This document shows, piece by piece, positions 18,501 to 28,100 of a DNA stretch of 46,496 bases (position 1 is its first letter; every line of letters starts with the position of its first letter). Under the pieces are notes generated by a model. That model ran no database searches and had not been told where the DNA came from. It was given only the letters and a program-made list of their open reading frames with translations. Source of the stretch: Planctomycetota bacterium (lineage in GTDB: Bacteria > Planctomycetota > B15-G4); the NCBI GenBank assembly GCA_029259725.1, contig JAJDER010000002.1, forward strand, positions 1 to 46,496, in the 5' to 3' direction. The translations under genes were made by a program, and so were the position numbers.

Positions 18501-20483
18501 AAGTGCCCGACCAACAACAAGATCGACGATGCCACCTACGGCAACGACGAGAACCTCGCGCAGGGCCTGATTCCCTCCACGCCGACGCAATGCGTGTATC
18601 GCACCTATCAGGTCACGCAGCCGGGTGCCAAGCCCGGCAACGAACTCTTTGTCGATGGGGATCCCAGCAACGACTTCATCGGGCCAGGTGGCGAGGTCCC
18701 GCTCCTGATCGGCGGGCAGGGTGGTGGTGGAGGTGCCTCGCGGATCGACAGCATGAACCACGCCGTGTGGTCGAGTTCGGCGACGCCGTGGCTCGGTACG
18801 CCCTTGCCCCCGGGCCCGGGCGTGCCCCCGTTCTTCCCCAGCCTGGTCATCGGGACCTTCCACGCGCCGACTCTGTTCGATGCCAAGGGTGGTGGCGGTG
18901 GTGGCGGTGGCGGGAGTGCTCTGCTGCGCGCTTTTGGAGACATCCTCATCACCGAGACCGGACACATCGATGCCTCGGGAGGTGAGGGGAACGGCGGGGA
19001 AGTCGTGCAGAACAGCACGTTCGCCGGCGGTGGTGGTGGAGGGAGCGGTGGCGCCGTGATCCTCCAGTCCGGCGGTGAGATCGTGATCCGCGGCGAAGCG
19101 ACCCACGTGACACCGTGGTGGGACGACGTGGATGGCTCGCGCGGGGCGGCCATCGAAGTGTCGGGCGGCGTGGGCTTCGACGCTCGCACCCAGGCAACGC
19201 AGACCTTCAGCAAGCAGTCCTTCACGTACGACGTGACTCGCGGGGATGGGGGCCAAGGCGGCTTCGGGTTGATCCAGCTCCAGGAGGGGTCGGTGGATGG
19301 CAAGCCGCTGATCGAACAGGGCGCGTACCTGTTCGCAGGAGTTCGCGGCATCGGGAAGCTGGGACCCTGGACCTCGGAGCAAGAGGTCCCCTTCTCGGCC
19401 AAGCAGGCTGACCATCCGATCTGGAACAACCCACCGGCCACGCTGCCGGACTCACTGCGATACATCGACATGCTGCACTACAGGCCGCACAAGTACGATG
19501 TCTTCAAGGACGAGCCGAACAACGGTCAGGTGACGGACTACTTCTTGGTGCTGCAAGGCTCGTTTCCGCCGATCATCGAGGAGGATGCCGAGGGAGCGAT
19601 CTCCCCGTTCCAGCTGGATACGGAGATGTTCTACTACGCGCCCCTGGGTCGAAACCTGGTCCACGAACGGCAGCCGGACCGCGTGTTCAAGGAGTACTTC
19701 GGCTGGGACCCGACCACCTTCGAGGAGATCGAGGATCTGGACGGCGTCCCCGGTGTCCTCTGGGACGAGGACGAGCACGGCCTCTTGCCCTTCAACTACC
19801 TGCTCAACGAGCCTGATGGCACACCGCTGATGGTGGACCTCAACGGGCAGCCCGTCTTCGACCCGAACAACGTGATCGACCGCCTGCCGGTGGTCACCCC
19901 GGGCATCACGCCTCCTCCGTTCGGCTCGGCGAGTCGCGGAACGTCGCGGTGGTTGGACTTCAACGGCGTGGCGGTGCGCATGCGCGACGCAGGCGGGGTC
20001 GCCCCGCCGTTCTTCGATGCAGGCGTCAACGGGACCTACAACGCCCTGCTCGGGGTCGTCGATCCCGACCTGGAAGGGCGAGTCATCGCCAGCGTGTCGG
20101 TACCGGGGCAACCCGCTGCGTACCAGTCGAACACGCCGGGCGCTCCGTTCGACCCGGGCCTCTTCGGGGGGGGCAGCCCTCCCGATCCGCCCTACAACGA
20201 CATCAAGGTCGATGCGCCGGAGCTGTCGCTCGAGAACGCGCTCACGGACAATGCGTCGGTGCGGTTGGTGTTCCAGGGCGCGTACCCGGTCCGCGCCGGT
20301 TCGAGCGTCCCGGATCCTTCGACCACGACGGACTGGATCGCGGATCTGCGCGCCCTGTCCGGCTATCCCCTGGTGCGCTTCCAGGTGATCTTCGATCTCT
20401 CGGCGGACGCTGACAACTTCCCGTTCGGCGTGGACAGCTTCCGGCCGGCCGTCGACTACGAGCGCATGCGGGTCGGCTACTGA
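15591..20483 (+). CDS. Giant glycine-rich lipoprotein (1630 aa)
   Basis: A 1630-residue exported lipoprotein with lipobox ATAGC (Cys26) and a GGGGS tether. An Ig-like segment follows (about 60-150, LNVVVIFEFTGVPTGPF). Residues about 360-560 contain strands with LDGRLVAYDRTTR and SPSGDLFALAEF patterns like beta-propeller blades. Residues about 810-1260 alternate strand-turn-strand units (ITATGRIEIAGLLDLSG; GDILITETGHIDASGG; AVILQSGGEIVIRG) with pure Gly/Ser linkers, suggesting stacked beta hairpins or a beta helix. The C-terminus (LVRFQVIFDLS, then VDYERMRVGY) is related to the neighbours' ends. Its ATG overlaps the upstream stop as ATGA. No enzyme motif is evident; a surface or matrix role is inference. 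Confidence 0.85.
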   Translation: MTSSARRMPVKALAVFLGLLLATAGCGGGGSNGVQSVTFLGFSFRSPDGVVSTVPPVEDLGGIPPSLGAPLNVVVIFEFTGVPTGPFDSTTLPVFTTSQDVTPAALAPSGQTILAKGTYALIAGGADGGTSTVEFTPFVPTAALSIKLSSPPGSVPGLLPASTYTARVSTTPGAKINNLSGAGGTVQFGTTSNPSFYYPSPSGPTPAPAVVLTAPVDGATNFFPNPFDNTPLGTPFETFPSGIDSFLLTYDTPVAPTASNLHGSDLDGDGFKDPSFYLLSRATEIVVGLEVPAASTVGNTDAFPAFAGLSETQVVAADGSDLFLHDSQGAGALPGGDSQVLGVPASLAPARDSSLFFTLFKDAEEGGGGGDRLAVIDHILGDPSFADVSDAVVVPGTDLVGLAAMLDGRLVAYDRTTRRIVEVLTTVDRLRPVGEPILTSVTLGDGVDGFLSAVQDPSIEILDLAQSPSGDLFALAEFPTGAEFPSIVKLIGIDDDMNGVFAPSEGLFLDLVGAVVVLTTEAYSDMSFVSATEVLALNRTTDAVDLIDLETGLSSPVITDVGAYGVPLASFPDGLSPATTLAVGLAEYDVRVSLEANAPPGALVRLEPTGVLPDGKNVAVMQRNVFSSLAGVNASNSNPLVAVHPLGASEVLSVRTSDPEFGTGTASPGAPISDVFLEVFDDSTYEDPDSGSISPIAEWAAKENGATSNGTLRASVGVSEVAQLGDFLPATPAGFDANIGFERGLTAIAGFSFLFLDTDAQAFPLPDGSTPGVTSPVLVTGGKFTFRDFIIPEGVWVIATGSNPLRITATGRIEIAGLLDLSGTDGLGDDTFDTGFIPVPGGAGGPGGGRGGASHPTRFDPAGPGTLNQYVTPERGERGFGPVINANGTVTMQQVGGWGGLSTAGYDPKSPNDPTAGQHNYPKIPNTNNNTEHHRPGGGGGGSFYARGIRGHDGAGDYRVQSESTWFPFTKCPTNNKIDDATYGNDENLAQGLIPSTPTQCVYRTYQVTQPGAKPGNELFVDGDPSNDFIGPGGEVPLLIGGQGGGGGASRIDSMNHAVWSSSATPWLGTPLPPGPGVPPFFPSLVIGTFHAPTLFDAKGGGGGGGGGSALLRAFGDILITETGHIDASGGEGNGGEVVQNSTFAGGGGGGSGGAVILQSGGEIVIRGEATHVTPWWDDVDGSRGAAIEVSGGVGFDARTQATQTFSKQSFTYDVTRGDGGQGGFGLIQLQEGSVDGKPLIEQGAYLFAGVRGIGKLGPWTSEQEVPFSAKQADHPIWNNPPATLPDSLRYIDMLHYRPHKYDVFKDEPNNGQVTDYFLVLQGSFPPIIEEDAEGAISPFQLDTEMFYYAPLGRNLVHERQPDRVFKEYFGWDPTTFEEIEDLDGVPGVLWDEDEHGLLPFNYLLNEPDGTPLMVDLNGQPVFDPNNVIDRLPVVTPGITPPPFGSASRGTSRWLDFNGVAVRMRDAGGVAPPFFDAGVNGTYNALLGVVDPDLEGRVIASVSVPGQPAAYQSNTPGAPFDPGLFGGGSPPDPPYNDIKVDAPELSLENALTDNASVRLVFQGAYPVRAGSSVPDPSTTTDWIADLRALSGYPLVRFQVIFDLSADADNFPFGVDSFRPAVDYERMRVGY

Positions 20484-21223
20484 GGATCACGCTGGTCCTC
20501 GTTGTCGTGGTGATCGTCGTGAGTTGCGGCGATCAGGCGCATGATGTGGCTCGCGTCTCCATGTGGCCGTCGGGCGGGGCCTTGAACGCGCCGCTGACGT
20601 TTGGCTTCGACGCTGATCTGGCCCCGCTCTCGGTCACCGCCGGCGCGGTCCGCGTCACCTCAGCCGATGGGCGCGCGCTCGCCCATCGAGTTGTCGTGGA
20701 TGCGTCCACCCTGTCGGTCGTGCTCACGGTTCCCGATGCCATGCTCGCCGATCCACCCGCCGCGGTTCGCATCCGGCTGGGAGGCCTGCCCTCGGCCTCG
20801 GCTCTGGGATTCAGGGATGGGCGTCGGCTGGGCTCGCCCGCCGAGGTGCTCTGCGAGTTGCAACCGAGACTGGCACCGGCCGGCGCGGCGCCGGCCCGGC
20901 TCATCGCCGTGGATGGCAACGCGCTCCCCGTTCCCGCGACGCTCGATGCCGGAGAGGTGGTGGTCCTGACCTTCGACGGGGTCCTCGATCCGGACACGTT
21001 GACGCCCACCCTCAGTCCGTTGTCTCCGCTCGTCGGCGATGTATTGGTGGCGCCCCGCGCGCCGGGCTTGGCTTGGACGGTGTCGGGAGCGAGGACGACG
21101 GTGGAGTTGCGGCTCCCCGCCACGCACGTCGCCCTCGAGTTCGCGATGCGGCGCATGGGTTGGCGCGACCTGCGCGGCGAATCCCCGGATCCGGCGCTCG
21201 TCGTGACGCTCCGGCGTCCCTAG
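20480..21223 (+). CDS. Small lipoprotein with Ig-like domains, probable CTG start
   Basis: About 247 residues with two Ig-like repeats of the SbsA type (LNAPLTFGFDADLAPLSV and GEVVVLTFDGVLDPDTL). The first conventional start, GTG 20507, would leave only MVIVVSCGDQ before the lipobox, too short for export. Reading upstream in the same frame restores RITLVLVVVVIVVSC, a complete lipoprotein signal with lipobox VVSC, but no ATG, GTG or TTG occurs in the 31 codons between 20414 and 20507. CTG 20480 overlaps the preceding TGA as CTGA, the same geometry as the ATGA junction one gene earlier. CTG 20492, after GAGGA, is a second possibility. It ends in TAG, which is also the start of the next gene's -10. 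Confidence 0.75.
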   Translation: MRITLVLVVVVIVVSCGDQAHDVARVSMWPSGGALNAPLTFGFDADLAPLSVTAGAVRVTSADGRALAHRVVVDASTLSVVLTVPDAMLADPPAAVRIRLGGLPSASALGFRDGRRLGSPAEVLCELQPRLAPAGAAPARLIAVDGNALPVPATLDAGEVVVLTFDGVLDPDTLTPTLSPLSPLVGDVLVAPRAPGLAWTVSGARTTVELRLPATHVALEFAMRRMGWRDLRGESPDPALVVTLRRP

Positions 21224-21226
21224 GAT
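21221..21226 (+). promoter_or_regulatory. -10 element TAGGAT of a leaderless prepilin peptidase mRNA
   Basis: TAGGAT ends 7 bases before ATG 21234, so transcription should start at or next to the ATG. Its first three bases are the stop codon of the preceding lipoprotein gene. I see no good -35. There is no Shine-Dalgarno sequence before the ATG. Confidence 0.45.
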
Positions 21227-21233
21227 CGGGGGC

Positions 21234-22124
21234 ATGGCCGTGTTCCTGGGGTGGACCGGGGGTCTCTTCTCGACCCTGCTCGGACTGTGCGTGGGCAGCT
21301 TTGCCAACGTCGTCATCTGGCGTTGCCCGCAGGAGGATCGCACCAGCTTGCGGCCGGCCCGGTCGTTCTGCCCGATCTGTCGCACGCAGTTGGCCGGGAT
21401 CGACAACATTCCCGTGCTGGCCTGGATCCTGCTTCGCCGACGGTGTCGGTCGTGCCGGGTAGCCATCCCCGTCCGATACCCCGCGGTCGAGCTCGTCGTC
21501 GGCCTGTTGTTCCTCGCGGCGTGGTGGTGGATGCCACCGACCGACCCCGAAGCGCTCGTGAGTCTGCTCGTCGCCTTCTATCTCGCTTCCGTCTGCGTGA
21601 TCGTGACGCTGATCGACTACGACCACTTCATCATTCCCGACGTGATCACACTCCCCGGGGCGGCGCTCGGGCTGGTCGCCTCCATCGCCTTTCCCTGGCT
21701 GCAGGAGAGCCACGCATTCTTCGATGCGTCAGCACCACGCCTGTCCGCTGCCGCAGCCTCGGCAGCGGGCGCGTTCGCGGGTGCGTTCACACTCTGGTTC
21801 GTCGGTTGGATCGGCAACTTCTTCTTGAAGCAACGCATGCGGGACGCGGGTGTCGAGGACTCGATGGGCCTCGGCGATGTGAAGTGGATGGCTCTCGGAG
21901 GTGCCTTTCTCGGTGTCGAACTGGTCATGGAGGCAATCATGGTGGCGTGCTTCGCAGGCGCCCTGCTCGGCGTGGCCCTGAAGGTGTGGGCGCGGGTTCG
22001 ACAACGGCAGGCGCCTCCAGGCATCCCCTTCGGCCCATTCCTCTCGGCGGGCATCCTCGTCGAGCTGGCCTGGCCCGGCCTCGTGTGGGCCCTGGTGGGG
22101 CAAATCGGGGGCGCGCCGGCTTGA
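21234..22124 (+). CDS. pilD: Prepilin peptidase / N-methyltransferase (type IV leader peptidase)
   Basis: A 296-residue polytopic membrane protease (about seven or eight membrane segments) that cleaves and N-methylates type IV pilin-like or type II secretion pseudopilin precursors. The zinc-binding cytosolic loop has FCPICRTQL and RCRSCRVAIPVRYP. The two catalytic aspartates are in LIDYDHFIIPD and GLGDVKWMALGG. Length and topology are normal. No pilin or secretion ATPase gene is in the window, so its substrates are encoded elsewhere. The symbol could equally be gspO. A -10 hexamer 7 bases before the ATG and the lack of a ribosome-binding site suggest a leaderless transcript. Confidence 0.95.
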   Translation: MAVFLGWTGGLFSTLLGLCVGSFANVVIWRCPQEDRTSLRPARSFCPICRTQLAGIDNIPVLAWILLRRRCRSCRVAIPVRYPAVELVVGLLFLAAWWWMPPTDPEALVSLLVAFYLASVCVIVTLIDYDHFIIPDVITLPGAALGLVASIAFPWLQESHAFFDASAPRLSAAAASAAGAFAGAFTLWFVGWIGNFFLKQRMRDAGVEDSMGLGDVKWMALGGAFLGVELVMEAIMVACFAGALLGVALKVWARVRQRQAPPGIPFGPFLSAGILVELAWPGLVWALVGQIGGAPA

Positions 22125-22150
22125 CGACCATCGCGAATCCCTCCTAGGCT
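22121..22150 (+). promoter_or_regulatory. Promoter of the leaderless EF-G-like gene
   Basis: TTGACG (22121-22126), 18-base spacer, TAGGCT (22145-22150), then 7 bases to ATG 22158. The -35 contains the stop codon of the prepilin peptidase gene. No Shine-Dalgarno sequence precedes the ATG. Confidence 0.65.
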
Positions 22151-22157
22151 TCTTCGC

Positions 22158-24173
<2,016 letters not shown>

Positions 24174-24186
24174 GGGCGAGTGCTGC

Positions 24187-24981
24187 TCAGGGTGTGCCCG
24201 GCAGGCCGAACAGCGCGCGGGCGTTGGAGGTCGTCGCACGAGCCAAGGTGGCGAGGTCCAGTCCACGCTCTTCGGCGATGCATTGCGCCGTGGCCGCGAC
24301 ATAGGCGGGCTCGTTGCGGCGTCCCCGATGGGGGACCGGCGCCAGCCAGGGAGCATCGGTCTCGATCAGCAGGCGATCCAGTGGGACTTCCCGGGCGGCC
24401 TCCCGCAGATCCTCGCGGGGCTTGAACGTCGTGATCCCTCCGAAACCGATGTGGAGACCGGCGGCGACCAGCGGAGCCAGCTCCCTGATGGAGCCCGTGA
24501 AGCAGTGCAGCACACCATGCAGGCCCGATCCGGCAAACCGGTTGACCACCTCGGTCAGCGGCTCGAAGGCGTCTCGGCAATGGAGGATCACCGGGAGGCG
24601 GGTTTCGATGGCGAGTCCGAGATGCCGCTCGAGAGAGTCGATCTGGGTCGGCATCGGGACCCTGTCATGGAACGCGTCGAGCCCCGTCTCGCCCACGGCC
24701 ACATACTCCCCGCTGCCGATCAGGGCCTCGACGTGCTCCCATTCCGCCTCGTCCCCACAGCAGTCCTCGGTGGGGTGGATCCCCGCCGTCGGGTGGATGA
24801 ACCCGGGATGAGAGACGGCCAGGGCGGCTGCGACACCCGCGCTGGCGGCGTCGACGGCCACGGCGACACAGGCCACGAGACCGGCAGCCCGAGCGCGCTC
24901 GAGGACCTCAGGACGGTCCTTGTCGAAGGCCTCGAAGCCGAGGTGGCAGTGGGTGTCGACGAGCGGGGCCTGGCTAACCAA
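24187..24981 (-). CDS. TatD family metal-dependent hydrolase
   Basis: A 264-residue TatD-type TIM-barrel nuclease/hydrolase. Metal ligands are in place: DTHCHLGF (H11, H13), VGETGLD, ILHCRDA, VLHCFTG and ETDAPWL. Family members are 3'-5' deoxyribonucleases linked to DNA repair or turnover. The start is TTG 24981 with GGAG on the minus strand just upstream; the frame is open further but gives no conserved sequence. The gene converges on the EF-G-like gene with a 13-base gap. On the minus strand TAGGAT (25094-25089) may be its -10. Confidence 0.92.
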   Translation of the reverse strand: MVSQAPLVDTHCHLGFEAFDKDRPEVLERARAAGLVACVAVAVDAASAGVAAALAVSHPGFIHPTAGIHPTEDCCGDEAEWEHVEALIGSGEYVAVGETGLDAFHDRVPMPTQIDSLERHLGLAIETRLPVILHCRDAFEPLTEVVNRFAGSGLHGVLHCFTGSIRELAPLVAAGLHIGFGGITTFKPREDLREAAREVPLDRLLIETDAPWLAPVPHRGRRNEPAYVAATAQCIAEERGLDLATLARATTSNARALFGLPGTP

Positions 24982-25104
24982 AGCGTCACTCCGGGAGGCG
25001 CGGGTCCGAGGCAGCCCCCGGGGCGGAGGGGGGGGTCGAAGGCCCTGGCGGGCCGCCTGCCCGGTCGCCCCACAAGCGGTCAGATGGCATCCTATGGGGG
25101 AGTC

Positions 25105-25110
25105 TAGAAT
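25105..25110 (+). promoter_or_regulatory. Putative -10 element (TAGAAT) for the fourth lipoprotein gene
   Basis: TAGAAT in the gap between divergent tatD and the lipoprotein gene, overlapping a TCTAGA palindrome. Transcription from about 25117 would leave a 58-base leader to ATG 25175. No clear -35. Confidence 0.35.
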
Positions 25111-25174
25111 GGGCCGTTGCCCGTCCGCACCCCCGAAATACCCCTCGGACGAAGCGGATCCTCTCTTCCCCCTG

Positions 25175-28100
25175 ATGCGAGTCGCCCGGCCGATGCGCAC
25201 GTTTCTCGTCATGAGTCGCATCCTCGTCGTGCTCGGCCTCGCCTTCCTGGTCGCCTGTGGCGGCGGAAGCCCGAGCGGCGGCAACGGGAACGGCCCCTTC
25301 GCGGTCACAGCCGGCCCGAACGGCGGCGTCATCTCGGGCCTCAACGTCGGGATCACGCTGAGTTTCAACAAGAGCGTGCTCAGCTCGTCGGTGGGGCCCG
25401 CCGCGATCCAGGTCGTGACCGTCGACGACCCCAGCGGCTCTTCGACGATTCCGGCCGGCATCGTCGCCAGCGTCGATTACGTCGTCTCGGCCTCCAAGAT
25501 CGTGATCCAGCCGACGCTCGAGTTCGATGCGTCCAACGTCATCTACGGTTTCGTGGCCGGCGCGCTTTATGAGGTCTCGTTCGCGAATCCGTTCACGGGC
25601 AGTGCGCTGAAGTCGGCGACCGGGGAGACGCTCACCAACACGGGCGAGACCTACTTCTTCCGCACCCCCGACAAGGCCTTCGACTCTCAGCCCGGATACC
25701 CGATCGCGACCGCGTTCCTGGTCGATGACGTGAGCGGTGTCGTGTTGCCCGCGATGATCACGGATGACAACGGCGACGGCTTCTCGCTCGATGAGGCTCT
25801 CGGGCACTTTGGCAACCCCACCCTCGTCAAGGCGACGCAGCCGCCGACCAGCGTGCCGATCGCGCCAGTGCGCCCGATCCTGGTGGGCTTCGAGGATGCT
25901 GTGTTGCCGAACTCGGTGCTCAACGTCATCGATCAGACGAGCCCCTCGATCAGCCTGCTGCTCAACAGCGTGCCGGCACCCGGCTTTGTCCCGAAGACGG
26001 TGCCGGTCAAGGTCAGCCTCTTCCACCAGCAGCCCGACCTGACGCTCGTCCTCATCGAGCCCCAATACCAAGCCTACCCGCCGGGCGGTTTCCTGTTCCT
26101 CGAGATCGACGGGACGATCCAGGACCTGGCCTGCAACAGCAAGGCATCCGTGACGGGCAGCGGCACTCCCGAACTCTTCGCACAGATCGGCGTTGTCGGT
26201 GTCGATCCACCGGAAGTCGATCCGCTCGTCGAGTTGTTCGACGACAAGGCCCAGGAGGACGCGGCCAACACCTCGGCCGATTGGGATGGCGCCTTTCCTG
26301 GACGCCTCGGGCCCGTCCTGGGAGGTGGGACCGGCGCCGACGGCCCGTTGGTGCTCGACGTCAACGCCACGGCGAGCAACCCCGGTTCGAACGTGACTCC
26401 CAGCGAAGCGCTCATCGACTTCACCGCACGCACACTGCGGTTGCCCGTGGTCGAGCAGGTGGCGACCGGCATCTTCGAACCGCGCGCCTGGGACTTCACG
26501 AGCATCGACATCGGTCAAGGCTGGACGGTCAGCGTGCTGACCGACCGGGACGGGGACGGTCTCGTGGATCCCAACGAGTTCCTCGTGCAGAGCGCGGGCC
26601 ATCCGCTGGACGGGCAGGGCGCCTCGCTGATCCTGCGGGCGGCGGGTGACGTCACGGTGTTCGGGACCATCGATGTGAGCGGCGATGATGCGCCCACCGT
26701 CGTGCGCCCGGACGACTTTCTCGATCCGGCCTACGACGACTACTTCGGGCAGGGCGGTCGTGGAGCCGAGGCGACGTCCGCGGCGGGCGACGGTGGCGAC
26801 GGCGGTGATGTGCTGCTGCTCCGCGAGGACGGGACCGTGGCCTTCGCGCTCAAGTCCCCGGCCGCGATCCCCCCGTTCTTCGCGGCAGATCCCCGTCTGC
26901 GTGGCGTCACCGGGCGCAGTTCGATCCTCACGCCGACCTCGATCGTCGACCCCGACACCAACCTGGGCGCACTCCTCGATCCGGAGTTCAACCCGCTCGG
27001 GGACCCGGGCCTGTTTGCGTTGCTCCAGGCCGGGCACCTACGGCTGCAGCCCAACGTCGGCATCGGAAGCCAGATCCTGGGCAACTCCGGGACCGCCAAC
27101 CAGTCGATCGACGAGAACCACCCGACGTTCACCGTCGAGAGCGTGACCGTCTCCCTGGGCGTTTCGACGATCAACGTGACCACCGACAAGGGTGACCTCG
27201 ATCAAGTCTCGGGCAACGTCGGAACGGACTACGCACCCATCGCAGCGGCCGGCGACAGCTACCTGCTCGGCCGCTTCCAGGGTTTCGATGGAACGGACGT
27301 CGCGCCACTCGCTCGCGGCGGCGCGGGAGCCGAGCCCTACCTGGTGGTCAACGCCCTCGCGATCACCACGCCCGGTGGCGGCGGGGGGGGGGGCGGAGCC
27401 GTGGCGCCGGGCGGCGACGGTGAGGATGGCGGCCCCGAGTCGGACATCTTCGTGAACCAGCGGAGCAACTCCGGTGGCATCTCACTCGACGAGTCGCCGG
27501 GCGCGCAGGGTGGCAAGGGCACGATCCGCGGCCTCGGCCGCGCCGGCGTCGATACGGAGTCCAGTTCCACGATCGACCTGGTGGTCCAGTTCCAGGGCCG
27601 AGACCTCGCGGAGCTGACCGGAGGCGAGCTGGTCGGGTCGCTGATGCTCCCGAACAGTGACACCGACGGGTGGCTGTTCGAGATCACCGACTTCGACGGC
27701 GTCAGCTTCACACTCGCGCGGATCCAGCTCGACGAGATCGACATCGGCCTCAACGACGGCCCGGGAGCGGGTGGGCCCGGCTTGATTCCCGGCATGGACT
27801 ACGGCTTCACGCTGTTGCCGTCGCTCGACATCGGGGGTGGCGGCGGCGGCGCGAGCGGGGCCTCGGTGACCGGCACGATCAACTCGTCGCCGTCGTCACT
27901 TCCCGAGGTCGCCCCTGGTGCGGCTGGCGGCGCTGGCGGGGGTGGCTTGGTGCTCGAGTCCGCGCGGAACCTGCGACTCGGCCCGACGGCGCGACTGTTC
28001 GCGAATGGCGGCGACGGTGGCGTGGTCTTCGACCCCCAGGTGTCGTCCTCGTCGAACGGCTTTGCGGGCGGCGGCGGCGGCGGTGGTGGCAACATCGTCG

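Noticed and set aside
18100..19110. Glycine-rich repeats in the lipoprotein gene considered as a CRISPR-like or DNA repeat array
   Set aside because: The repetition is at the level of Gly/Ser codons within an intact reading frame; there are no constant repeats with regular spacers.
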